This document shows positions 8,031 through 15,913 of a stretch of 64,000 nt of DNA, in pieces. The number at the start of each line of letters is the position of its first letter. Position 1 is the stretch's first letter. Both the position numbers and the translations under genes were made by a program. The notes beneath the pieces were generated by a model, which saw only the letters and a list, made by a program, of their open reading frames with translations, did not search any database and had not been told where the DNA came from. This DNA comes from Aequorivita sp. (GTDB taxonomy: Bacteria; Bacteroidota; Bacteroidia; Flavobacteriales; Flavobacteriaceae), in the NCBI GenBank assembly GCA_024637015.1, contig JAGXGE010000001.1, positions 85,255-149,254 on the forward strand. The letters are read 5' to 3'.

Positions 8031-9167
8031 ATGGTACGGAAACACAAAATAGCCTTTATCTTTTTAGATGAAATACATCATATTTATCACTTTATAAGTA
8101 TTGCCGTTGAGCTTTCAAAAAAGAACCAAGTTCATATTCTTACCTATCCCGCAAAACACGAACTTTTATACAAACTATTAGCAAACCTAAGCGGCGGCAA
8201 CGTAAGGGTGGAAAAGATGCAAACCTATATTTTCAGGGCTTTTACTGACAAATTGAAAAACAGAAAATTGCCTAGAAAGGGTTTTTGGATGAAAAAACAC
8301 CAAAACTACATTCTCAACAATTTTGATGCTGTTGTATTTTCAGATTATTACCATCATTATTTGTTAAAAGCCCGTGGAAATAACACTAAACCAAAATTTA
8401 TTATTTTCCAGCACGGTATGCCTGGAAGAGGATATAGTTATAATAAAGAAATTTTAGATTTTGATTTTCAGTTATTATATAGCAGTTTTCACGTTGAACA
8501 ACTAAAACAAAAAAAATTGTTAGTAAAAGATTGGACTGTTTCTGGATATCCTAAGTTAGATGTCGTAAAAAACCACAATGCCACACCTATTTTTTATAAT
8601 GGAAAAACAACTGTACTCTACAATCCACATTTTGATCCTGAACTTTCATCTTGGTATTTAATGGGACTTGATGTTTTGGAATATTTTTACCATTCAAAAA
8701 AGTACAACCTCATCTTTGCACCACACATCAATCTTTTCAATAAACTGGGGGGTGACGATGCTTCACAAATCCTCCAAAAATATTACAATTCAGAAAGTAT
8801 ACACATAGATCTGGGCAGTGAAAAAAGTGTAGATATGACTTATTTAAACTCTGCAGATATATATCTTGGCGACGTGTCAAGCCAAGTTTTTGAATTTATA
8901 ATAAACCCCAGACCCTGCATTTTCCTAAATCCTCAGGAAATAAAATATAAAGGAAAGATAAGTTATCGATTTTGGCAGACAGGTAAAGTTGTGAATAAAA
9001 TAGAAAAACTGCCGAAAGCTTTAAAAAAAGCTAGGAAAAGCTTTCAGGAAAAATATAGAAAAATTCAGGAATCAATGACTGCCGAAAATTTTTATTTGGA
9101 GGAAGGCTCAACTGCTTCACAACGGGCAGCTACTGCAATTACTGAATATCTAGATAAAAAGTTATAA
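8031..9167 (+). CDS. CDP-glycerol glycerophosphotransferase-like protein
   Basis: A 378-residue GT-B-like protein. The segments FIIFQHGMPGRGY, TVSGYPKLDV, TTVLYNPHFDPE, IFAPHINLF and YLGDVSSQVFEFI match the order seen in TagF/TagB-type glycerophosphotransferases (HG..., nucleotide-binding P-x-H, and the D-x-S-S motif). Such enzymes transfer glycerol phosphate from CDP-glycerol, and in Gram-negative bacteria they can decorate polysaccharides. An in-frame TTG at 8019 overlaps the upstream gene; the ATG at 8031 is preferred. The 3' end overlaps the convergent GT2 by 6 bp. The fold is fairly clear; the substrate is not. Confidence 0.65.
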   Translation: MVRKHKIAFIFLDEIHHIYHFISIAVELSKKNQVHILTYPAKHELLYKLLANLSGGNVRVEKMQTYIFRAFTDKLKNRKLPRKGFWMKKHQNYILNNFDAVVFSDYYHHYLLKARGNNTKPKFIIFQHGMPGRGYSYNKEILDFDFQLLYSSFHVEQLKQKKLLVKDWTVSGYPKLDVVKNHNATPIFYNGKTTVLYNPHFDPELSSWYLMGLDVLEYFYHSKKYNLIFAPHINLFNKLGGDDASQILQKYYNSESIHIDLGSEKSVDMTYLNSADIYLGDVSSQVFEFIINPRPCIFLNPQEIKYKGKISYRFWQTGKVVNKIEKLPKALKKARKSFQEKYRKIQESMTAENFYLEEGSTASQRAATAITEYLDKKL

Positions 9168-9947
9168 ATATTTATCTATGCCGTTTGTACACCATTTGCT
9201 TTTTTTCAAAATTGCTTTTTCCTGCAAAGCATCATTTCTTTTAAAACGGCTTTGGTCTTTTACCTTGTGCCAAATGTGGTAAACAATGCCACGATAACGA
9301 AGTCGTTTTCCTAAAACACCGTTATTCATCATTCGTATAATCAGTTCAGAATCTTCCCTGCCCCACCCTTCAAATTTTTCGTTGTAACCATTTACCGCTA
9401 TTACATCCTTCTTCCAAAACGACACATTACAACCGCGCATTTTTTTTGAAATGGTTTTCTGCGTGGTATAAAGACTGCTTAAAACGGGAATCCAAAGATT
9501 TCTGTTTCTTTTTTTTATTCCTTTTTGAAAATAGCTGAAAACGATTTTTTGGGTTTCAAAAAGTGTGGGCAGAAAATTCTCTTGAATATTTACGCGACTA
9601 CCGTACAAATAGGTATTTGAACGCGCCATTGCCTTGTGGTCCCTCACAAAATTTTTATGCATAATACAATCGCCATCAATTTGGATAATATAAACACCCT
9701 GTGCTGCTGCAATGGCTTTATTCAAAATGATCGATTTGCGGAAACCTTTGTCTTCGTGCCAAAAATGTTTTATTTCAACAGAAATTTTTTTTCTGAAATC
9801 TTCAATCAATTCTTTTGTCACTTCCGTTGAGCCGTCATCCGCAATCAAAACCTCATCAGGCATTTCGGTTTGGTTTTCAGCACTAAGAAGAACCAATTCT
9901 AATGCCTGCGGCCAATTGTAGGTTGAAATCAACAATGAAGTTTTCAT
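9162..9947 (-). CDS. Glycosyltransferase family 2 with galactosyltransferase-type C-terminus
   Basis: A 261-residue single-module relative of the two-module enzyme at 4651-6324. It has SLLISTYNWPQALELVL, IADDGSTEVT, QIDGDCIMH (DxD), FWKKDVIAVNGYNE and a WGREDSELIIRM block of the GT7C type. These enzymes usually add hexoses or N-acetylhexosamines during lipopolysaccharide or capsule synthesis. It is the only gene on this strand in the immediate area and ends in a 6-bp convergent overlap with the glycerophosphotransferase-like gene. The family is secure; the donor and acceptor are not. Confidence 0.85.
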   Translation of the reverse strand: MKTSLLISTYNWPQALELVLLSAENQTEMPDEVLIADDGSTEVTKELIEDFRKKISVEIKHFWHEDKGFRKSIILNKAIAAAQGVYIIQIDGDCIMHKNFVRDHKAMARSNTYLYGSRVNIQENFLPTLFETQKIVFSYFQKGIKKRNRNLWIPVLSSLYTTQKTISKKMRGCNVSFWKKDVIAVNGYNEKFEGWGREDSELIIRMMNNGVLGKRLRYRGIVYHIWHKVKDQSRFKRNDALQEKAILKKSKWCTNGIDKYL

Positions 9948-10073
9948 TATAAACTAAATTTTCATCAAATATAGCCATTTAATATAATCGGCATTTGCAA
10001 GAAAGTTTAATTGAAATCGCCAAGGCTTTTAAGTGTTTTTTGAAGTACTTTGCACTTTTAAACATGAAGCTGA

Positions 10074-10640
10074 ATGACACAAGAAGACGAAATAAAAAAT
10101 CTGGTAACCATCCTTAAAAGAGGAGGAATTATACTTTATCCAACAGATACCGTTTGGGGAATAGGCTGTGACGCCACAAACTATCAAGCGATTGAAAAAG
10201 TTTTTCAACTGAAGAAGCGCGCCGAAAGTAAGTCGATGATTTGCTTGGTGAGCGATTTTAAAATGTTAAACCAATATATTGAAAATGTTCCCGAAGTAGC
10301 TTATGATATTTTGAAGTATGCTAAAAAACCCACTACAATTATTTATGATCGTCCTCTCCACGTGGCAGAAAACCTGATTGCCGAGGACAATTCGTTGGCC
10401 ATTCGTGTAACCAAAGATGCATTCTGTAAGAAACTAATTCAAAAATTTAGAAAACCTATAGTTTCAACATCTGCAAATTTCAGCAATGCAAATACACCAC
10501 AAAGCTTTGCCGAAATAGACCCTTTAATTTTGGAAGGAGTGGACTATGTTGTAAATTTGCACCAGGAAAAAAAATCAGGAAAACCCTCAGCGATTATCAA
10601 ATTAAAAAATGATGGTTCCGTGAAGGTGATTCGACAATAA
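10074..10640 (+). CDS. tsaC: L-threonylcarbamoyladenylate synthase (Sua5/YciO/YrdC family)
   Basis: Makes threonylcarbamoyl-AMP from threonine, bicarbonate and ATP, the first step of the t6A modification of ANN-decoding tRNAs. The 188 residues cover one YrdC domain with ILYPTDTVWGIGCDA near residue 28, KKRAESKSM, LAIRVTKD and the nucleotide-binding IVSTSANFS near residue 129. There is no C-terminal Sua5 domain, so this is the short TsaC type. The gene ends 8 bp before the left end of the GxxExxY element. Identification is strong, though YciO-like relatives share the fold. Confidence 0.9.
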   Translation: MTQEDEIKNLVTILKRGGIILYPTDTVWGIGCDATNYQAIEKVFQLKKRAESKSMICLVSDFKMLNQYIENVPEVAYDILKYAKKPTTIIYDRPLHVAENLIAEDNSLAIRVTKDAFCKKLIQKFRKPIVSTSANFSNANTPQSFAEIDPLILEGVDYVVNLHQEKKSGKPSAIIKLKNDGSVKVIRQ

Positions 10641-10648
10641 AAAGGTTC

Positions 10649-11138
10649 ACCACGAATACACGAATGTTTTTATATTTTCTTTGGATACAATGACTAACAT
10701 AATTTATAGACAGGAGAGTTACGACATTGTTGGTTGTCTTTATGAGGTATTTAATTGCTTAGGAAATGGTCTTTCTGAAATTGTATACAAAGACGCTCTA
10801 GAATATGAATTTAATCAAAGAAATATTCCTTACGAAAGAGAAAAAGAATTCTCTATTTCATACAAGGACATTGTTCTAAAACATAAATTTTATGCCGATT
10901 TTGTGGTGTATGATAAGATTATATTAGAAATAAAAACTGTGGAAATACTCACTGATCAACATTTGGGGCAGTGTATAAATTATTTAAAAGTTTCAAAAAA
11001 CAAATTAGCCATTTTGGCAAATTACAAAGGAGAAGGCCTAGAATATAAAAGAGTTGTTCTATAAAAACATACGTTTATTCGTGGTAAAAAAATTACCCAA
11101 AACAGACAAACATAAAAAAACATTCGTGTATTCGTGGT
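10649..11138. mobile_element. Palindrome-bounded GxxExxY element 1
   Basis: A perfect 23-bp terminal inverted repeat, left 10649-10671 (ACCACGAATACACGAATG plus T-run) and right 11116-11138, encloses a single GxxExxY gene. A second, imperfect copy of the right end lies at 11064-11085, right at the stop of the enclosed gene. The element sits exactly between tsaC and cca. No target-site duplication is obvious by eye. Calling it mobile is an inference from the inverted ends and from the relatives at 21.5, 31.7 and 33.3 kb. Confidence 0.65.
10690..11064 (+). CDS. GxxExxY protein (PD-(D/E)XK nuclease-like)
   Basis: A 124-residue member of the TIGR04256-type GxxExxY family. The namesake motif is G27-E30-Y33. 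A nuclease-like core follows: KFYADFVVYDKIILEIK, with D70, E80 and K82 as the D...ExK triad typical of the PD-(D/E)XK superfamily. Its function has not been established to my knowledge. The ATG at 10690 is preferred to an upstream TTG at 10681. It is the most divergent of the three copies in this window (the other two begin MTEN). It is the only gene inside a perfect pair of inverted repeats. Confidence 0.85.
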   Translation: MTNIIYRQESYDIVGCLYEVFNCLGNGLSEIVYKDALEYEFNQRNIPYEREKEFSISYKDIVLKHKFYADFVVYDKIILEIKTVEILTDQHLGQCINYLKVSKNKLAILANYKGEGLEYKRVVL

Positions 11139-12558
11139 CAAACAAACCTACATATCAGCTTTAAAAAATCCAATCTTCAGAACTATCTCAAAAGCTGCTT
11201 CCAATTTAAATTTGGAAAGCTATGTAATTGGCGGTTACGTTCGCGATTTTCTGCTGAAACGAGGCGAAGCAAAGGATATAGACATTGTTGCCGTTGGAAG
11301 TGGAATTGATTTGGCTGAAGAAGTTTCAAAACTATTGCCCGGAAAGCCAAAAGTTTCAGTCTTCAAAACCTACGGCACTGCGATGCTTAAAAGCGGTGGA
11401 ATAGAACTCGAATTTGTTGGTGCCCGAAAAGAATCTTATTCCGAGGAAAGCAGAAATCCTGCAGTGGAAAACGGTACTTTGGAAGACGACCAAAACCGAC
11501 GTGATTTTACAATAAACGCTTTGGCCCTTAACTTGAGCGATAAAAATTTTGGAGAGTTGCTCGATCCCTTCAACGGTATTGAAGATCTTCAGAAAAAGAT
11601 AATCCGCACGCCACTCGATCCAAATATTACCTATAGCGACGATCCATTGAGGATGCTTCGCGCCATTCGGTTTGCATCCCAATTGGATTTTATAATTGAA
11701 AAGGATTCGTTGGAGGCAATTACAAGAAATTCCGAACGCATTAAGATCATTTCCAAAGAACGGATTGTAGACGAACTGAACAAAATTTTGCTTTCGGAAA
11801 CACCTTCAAAAGGATTTGCACTTTTACACAAAACCGGCTTGCTTCCTTTTATTTTACCAGAATTGTTAGCACTGCAGGGCATTGACGAAAAAGAAGGTCA
11901 AACTCATAAAGACAATTTTTGGCACACACTCGAAGTTGTTGATAATATTTCGAAAGCTACAGACGATCTTTGGCTACGCTGGGCAGCATTACTCCACGAC
12001 ATAGGAAAAGCACCAACGAAACGATTTGACAAAAAACTGGGCTGGACCTTTCACACTCACGAATTTGTGGGTGCGAAAATGGTTTATAAGCTTTTCAAAA
12101 GATTGAAAATGCCGCTGAACGAAAAGATGAAGTTCGTCCAAAAAATGGTTTTGATGAGCTCCCGCCCCATTGTTTTAGCGAGCGATGTAACTGATAGCGC
12201 AGTTCGACGTTTGATTTTTGATGCAGGCGAAAGTGTGGAGGATCTAATGACCCTTTGCGAAGCTGACATTACAACAAAAAACCCTAAGAAATTCAAAAAA
12301 TACCATCAAAACTTTCAACTTGTACGCGATAAAATTGTAGAAGTGGAAGAACGCGATCAAGTTCGAAACTTTCAGCCGCCAGTAACCGGCGAGGAAATTA
12401 TGGAAACTTTCAATTTAAAACCATCTCGCGAAATTGGTATTATAAAAGACGCCATAAAAGAAGCAATCCTAGAAGGCGAAATTCCCAATGAATACGAAGC
12501 CGCAAAAGAGTTTATGTTGAAGAAAGGAGCTGCCATTGGGCTGAAGTCAATTAAATAG
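11134..12558 (+). CDS. cca: CCA-adding tRNA nucleotidyltransferase / poly(A) polymerase family, with HD domain
   Basis: Adds or repairs the 3' CCA end of tRNAs. The 474 residues contain the class II nucleotidyltransferase head ([12 protein letters not shown] and the metal-binding DIDIVAVG, near residues 31-55), the [11 protein letters not shown] motif, the RNA-binding [13 protein letters not shown] segment and an HD phosphohydrolase domain (LHDIGKAPT near residue 288). The start is unusual. The only NTG codon fitting the conserved N-terminus is a GTG at 11134 inside the right end of the adjacent GxxExxY element, with an in-frame TAA at 11113-11115. ATT at 11122 is another possibility. Confidence 0.93.
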   Translation: MVKQTYISALKNPIFRTISKAASNLNLESYVIGGYVRDFLLKRGEAKDIDIVAVGSGIDLAEEVSKLLPGKPKVSVFKTYGTAMLKSGGIELEFVGARKESYSEESRNPAVENGTLEDDQNRRDFTINALALNLSDKNFGELLDPFNGIEDLQKKIIRTPLDPNITYSDDPLRMLRAIRFASQLDFIIEKDSLEAITRNSERIKIISKERIVDELNKILLSETPSKGFALLHKTGLLPFILPELLALQGIDEKEGQTHKDNFWHTLEVVDNISKATDDLWLRWAALLHDIGKAPTKRFDKKLGWTFHTHEFVGAKMVYKLFKRLKMPLNEKMKFVQKMVLMSSRPIVLASDVTDSAVRRLIFDAGESVEDLMTLCEADITTKNPKKFKKYHQNFQLVRDKIVEVEERDQVRNFQPPVTGEEIMETFNLKPSREIGIIKDAIKEAILEGEIPNEYEAAKEFMLKKGAAIGLKSIK

Positions 12559-12599
12559 TAAGCAGTAGCAGTGTTCAGTAAAAAATAATAGTAGCAACA

Positions 12600-13613
12600 G
12601 TGAAAGACAATAAAAAAGTAATCTATTGGCTCCTAACGGGATGTTTCCTGATTTTTGTAATGGTAGTTGTGGGTGGAATCACGCGACTTACCCATTCAGG
12701 ACTTTCAATTTCAAGTTATAAACTTATTTCCGGTACGTTGCCGCCTTTAAATGATGCGCAGTGGATTGCTGAATTTGACCATTACAAACAATTCCCAGAA
12801 TACCAAAAACTAAACAATCACTTTAGTTTAGAAGATTTTAAAGATATCTATTTCTGGGAATGGTTTCACCGTTTGTTGGGGAGACTTTTGGGCGTGGTTT
12901 TCATCATTCCCTTTTTCTATTTTCTTCTGAAAAAACAACTCACGAAACCTACCGTCAAAAAAGCTATAATTTTAATGTGCCTGGGTGCATTTCAAGGATT
13001 TCTGGGTTGGTATATGGTGAAAAGTGGTTTGGTGGACCGACCCGATGTGAGCCACTATCGGCTTGCTATGCACTTAACCACGGCATTTATAACTTTCTCT
13101 TATACCTTTTGGGTGGCGATGGATTTAATCTATCCGGTGAAAAAAGAGGTAAATAAACACATCCGAAACATCATTCGCTTTGGAATGGCAATCCTACTCA
13201 TCCAAATTATTTGGGGTGCTTTCGTGGCAGGGCTTGATGCAGGCTGGATTCACAACCATTGGCCATTAATGAACGAAAGCGAATGGATGCACGAAACCGT
13301 TACCACGGAACAAGTTCCAGTTTGGAAAAACTTCGTGGAAGGCAAAAGCGGCGTGCAGTTTGTCCACCGGTATCTGGCTTACGCAGTTGTGGGAATAATT
13401 TTCTTTATTTGGTACAAAACACGAAAATTGCAGCTCACACTTCCGCAGAAAAATGGAATAAATGTGTTGTTGTTTTTGGTTTTAGTGCAGTTCCTTTTGG
13501 GCGTTTTCACGCTTATCCTTCAAGTGCCTGTGGTTTTGGGGGTTTTGCATCAAGTAACCGCATTTTTCCTGCTTGCTGCAATGACTTTTGTTTTACATAG
13601 ATTTAGTAAATAA
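12600..13613 (+). CDS. ctaA: Heme A synthase (COX15/CtaA family)
   Basis: Oxidises heme O to heme A for aa3-type cytochrome oxidases in the inner membrane. The 337 residues have eight apparent membrane segments. The family N-terminal signature GGITRLTHSGLSI is present, along with heme-ligand histidines in FWEWFHRLLGR, HYRLAMHLTTAF, FVHRYLAY and VLHQVTAFF. The start is a GTG at 12600, since no ATG lies near the conserved N-terminus. The length matches the longer Bacteroidota/alphaproteobacterial COX15 form rather than the shorter Bacillus CtaA. It stands as a separate unit 42 bp after cca. Confidence 0.94.
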   Translation: MKDNKKVIYWLLTGCFLIFVMVVVGGITRLTHSGLSISSYKLISGTLPPLNDAQWIAEFDHYKQFPEYQKLNNHFSLEDFKDIYFWEWFHRLLGRLLGVVFIIPFFYFLLKKQLTKPTVKKAIILMCLGAFQGFLGWYMVKSGLVDRPDVSHYRLAMHLTTAFITFSYTFWVAMDLIYPVKKEVNKHIRNIIRFGMAILLIQIIWGAFVAGLDAGWIHNHWPLMNESEWMHETVTTEQVPVWKNFVEGKSGVQFVHRYLAYAVVGIIFFIWYKTRKLQLTLPQKNGINVLLFLVLVQFLLGVFTLILQVPVVLGVLHQVTAFFLLAAMTFVLHRFSK

Positions 13614-13660
13614 CTGTGAAAAAACAAAAATTTCAAGACCTAAAAAGAGGTATAAAATTG

Positions 13661-13668
13661 TAACTTTG
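13661..13668 (+). promoter_or_regulatory. Candidate -7 box (TAACTTTG) for the pRiA4b ORF-3-like gene
   Basis: TAACTTTG is an exact TAnnTTTG match 20 bp before the ATG at 13688, implying a very short leader. The -33 region is not obvious. Confidence 0.5.
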
Positions 13669-13687
13669 CACACTAAAATTTTTTAAA

Positions 13688-14200
13688 ATGATTTACCGTT
13701 TCAGAATAATCCTCGACACCCACGAAGACGTTTTCCGCGACATCGAAATAGAAGCTTCGGCCACACTGGAAGATTTTCACAATGCCATTACACAATCCTT
13801 TGGGTTTGATGGGCAGGAAATGGCTTCTTTTTACACAAGCAACGATTTATGGGAAGAAGGCGAGGAAATTTCCCTTTTTGATGTTAGTGATGAACCGGGC
13901 AGTATTCGCATTATGGGAGAAACCAACTTGGAAGATGTTGTTGATCAAGAAAAAACAAGACTACTTTATGTTTACGATTTTCTAAATATGTGGACGTTTA
14001 TGGTGGAACTTGCCGATATAGGTGAGCTTGAGGAGGGAATTATGTACCCAAACTTGATGTTCGCCCACGGTCAAATTCCGGAAGAAGCACCCGAAAAAGA
14101 ATTCATAGCCGAAGAAATTGAGGACGACGATTTCGACGAAGAGTTCGACCTTGACCCTGAAGATTACGATAACCTCGATTTTGACGAAAACTGGAATTGA
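13688..14200 (+). CDS. Plasmid pRiA4b ORF-3-like family protein
   Basis: A 170-residue protein whose first 110 or so residues match the pRiA4b ORF-3-like domain (MIYRFRIILDTHEDVFRDIE, LEDFHNAITQSFGFD, SLFDV). The domain is widespread but without an established biochemical role. Residues from about 135 to the end are extremely acidic (EEIEDDDFDEEFDLDPEDYD), giving the protein a DNA-mimic-like or highly soluble tail. It has its own TAnnTTTG box 20 bp upstream. The family is secure; the function is unknown. Confidence 0.8.
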   Translation: MIYRFRIILDTHEDVFRDIEIEASATLEDFHNAITQSFGFDGQEMASFYTSNDLWEEGEEISLFDVSDEPGSIRIMGETNLEDVVDQEKTRLLYVYDFLNMWTFMVELADIGELEEGIMYPNLMFAHGQIPEEAPEKEFIAEEIEDDDFDEEFDLDPEDYDNLDFDENWN

Positions 14201-14240
14201 TTTGGTTGAAAGTTGATCTGCGCAAAAAAGACAAATTCAC

Positions 14241-14280
14241 TTATTCACTTATTCACTTATTCACTTATTCACTTATTCAC
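14241..14280. repeat. Five tandem copies of TTATTCAC
   Basis: Five exact copies of an 8-bp unit, preceded by a partial copy, end 9 bp before the ATG of the nucleoid-associated protein gene. A length change would alter the 5' leader but not a reading frame. Confidence 0.95.
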
Positions 14281-14289
14281 AATTAAAAA

Positions 14290-15348
14290 ATGATAAACCT
14301 TTTCAGTACCCACATTGCATCCCTTTCCATACACCGAGTGGGTAACAAAAGTAGAAACGAAGCTATTTTTCTTTCCGAGAAACCTTATAAAATGGACGAT
14401 GAGCTAACGCCATTGCTGAAAGAATTCTTCTTAAAGCCGTTTCGCGACAAAGAGGAAAATTATTTTCATTTTTCACATGAGGCAGATTTGGAGTTTCACG
14501 AGTTGTACAATAGTGCAAACAAAATTTTTGACAATCCGCAAAATATTCACGAAGAGAGCAGGAAAATTGCTAGTTATCTTTACAATCAGTCTGAACATCC
14601 GCATATAAAAAGCGGTGAAGTTTATGTAGCATATTTAGAAAGCGTGCAGTTGGACAATGTAAAAATGGACGCCATCGGTATTTTTAAAAGTGAGCTGAAG
14701 CAGGATTTTCTTCAGTTTTCTGAAGAAGGAAACCAGTTGGATGCGATGCTACAGCACGGTGTAAGTCTGAATAAGTTGGATAAAGGATGTATTATTTTCA
14801 ATTCAGGAAAAGAAGAAGGCTATAAAATTCTTTCCGTGGATAGTAATCGCTACGACGCGCGTTATTGGCTTGAAAGCTTTTTAGGTGTTGAAGCGCTTGC
14901 AGACGATAATTTCTACACAAAAAAGTATCTAAAATTCTGTCAGGATTTTGCTAAGGACGTGGTTTTACCTGCCGAAGATAAAAAGCAGGAAGTGATGTTT
15001 ATGAACCGCGCAGTAAACCATTTTGCGAAAAATGACCAATTTGAAGAAACTGCATTTATGAATGATGTGATAGAGAATCCTGATTTATTGCCTGAATTCC
15101 GTCATTATAAAAGTGAAAAAGCACCCAAATATAGCATTGAAGATTTAACAACATTTCCAATAGCAAATACTGCGGTTACTGCTGCCCGTAAAAAGATCAA
15201 AAACGTTATAAATTTGGATACCAATATTCAGATAAAGCTTGATTTTATTAATGCTGAGAGTGCGGAGAAGTTTGTGGAGAAAGGCTGGGATGAGGAAAAG
15301 CAGATGTATTATTACTTGGTTTACTTCAACAAAGAGCAAAAAAGCTAA
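14290..15348 (+). CDS. Nucleoid-associated protein (NdpA/YejK-like, 37-kDa family)
   Basis: A 352-residue protein of the 37-kDa nucleoid-associated family: SIHRVGNKSRNEAIFLSEKPY at the start, GEVYVAYLESVQLDN, IGIFKSELKQDFL and, near the C-terminus, INLDTNIQIKLDF. E. coli YejK is nucleoid-localised, and the Bacteroidota relatives are annotated by similarity only. The gene follows a 5-copy octanucleotide repeat, which could influence translation or promoter spacing. The assignment is good; its role in this organism is not known. Confidence 0.85.
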   Translation: MINLFSTHIASLSIHRVGNKSRNEAIFLSEKPYKMDDELTPLLKEFFLKPFRDKEENYFHFSHEADLEFHELYNSANKIFDNPQNIHEESRKIASYLYNQSEHPHIKSGEVYVAYLESVQLDNVKMDAIGIFKSELKQDFLQFSEEGNQLDAMLQHGVSLNKLDKGCIIFNSGKEEGYKILSVDSNRYDARYWLESFLGVEALADDNFYTKKYLKFCQDFAKDVVLPAEDKKQEVMFMNRAVNHFAKNDQFEETAFMNDVIENPDLLPEFRHYKSEKAPKYSIEDLTTFPIANTAVTAARKKIKNVINLDTNIQIKLDFINAESAEKFVEKGWDEEKQMYYYLVYFNKEQKS

Positions 15349-15382
15349 TGCTGGGTTCGTGTTAGTATCTAATTAGTTTTTT

Positions 15383-15841
15383 ATGAAGATAAAAGGTTTT
15401 ATTTTATTGTTTATGGTTGCATTTGTCTTGGATTCCTGCAATGTTGACAATTGTGACGTGGATTGTAATTCCGGACCATTGGGGTTGAATTTTGAACTTT
15501 TAGATAAAGCTACTGGCGAAAATCTATTTACCAATGGCACATTTGATCCAGCAGATATTGAAGTTTTAGATTTGGACAACAATAACAGCAGTGTACAATT
15601 CACCTTCAACTCTGAAAATGATATAAATATCATCAATTTAGGCCCCTTCGGCTGGGAAACAAATATTGCAAATTATCTATTGAAAGTGGGGGAACGGGAT
15701 ATTTTCACCTTACATGTTGATGCGGAAGAAAAAACAGAAGATTGTTGCTCTTTCGTACAAGTAAACAAACTGGAAATCATAAACGCTGACTTTGAGCTAA
15801 ATCCTGAAACTGGGATTTATGAAATTTTAGTGGAATTGTAA
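15383..15841 (+). CDS. Hypothetical lipoprotein
   Basis: A 152-residue protein with a signal peptide (MKIKGFILLFMVAFVLDSC). It ends in a permissive Bacteroidota lipobox, LDSC, with Cys19 as the lipidated residue. The mature part is cysteine-rich at its start (CNVDNCDVDC) and has a further CC pair near residue 117, otherwise with a beta-rich, acidic composition. No family was recognised. It lies alone between the nucleoid protein and the convergent recQ. It is probably anchored at the outer membrane, since many Bacteroidota lipoproteins are. Confidence 0.7.
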   Translation: MKIKGFILLFMVAFVLDSCNVDNCDVDCNSGPLGLNFELLDKATGENLFTNGTFDPADIEVLDLDNNNSSVQFTFNSENDINIINLGPFGWETNIANYLLKVGERDIFTLHVDAEEKTEDCCSFVQVNKLEIINADFELNPETGIYEILVEL

Positions 15842-15913
15842 TTAAAGTTTCAAGGAATATAAATAACTTTCGACTGCATACTGGCACTGCCAACTGCTAT
15901 TTATTAATTACCA

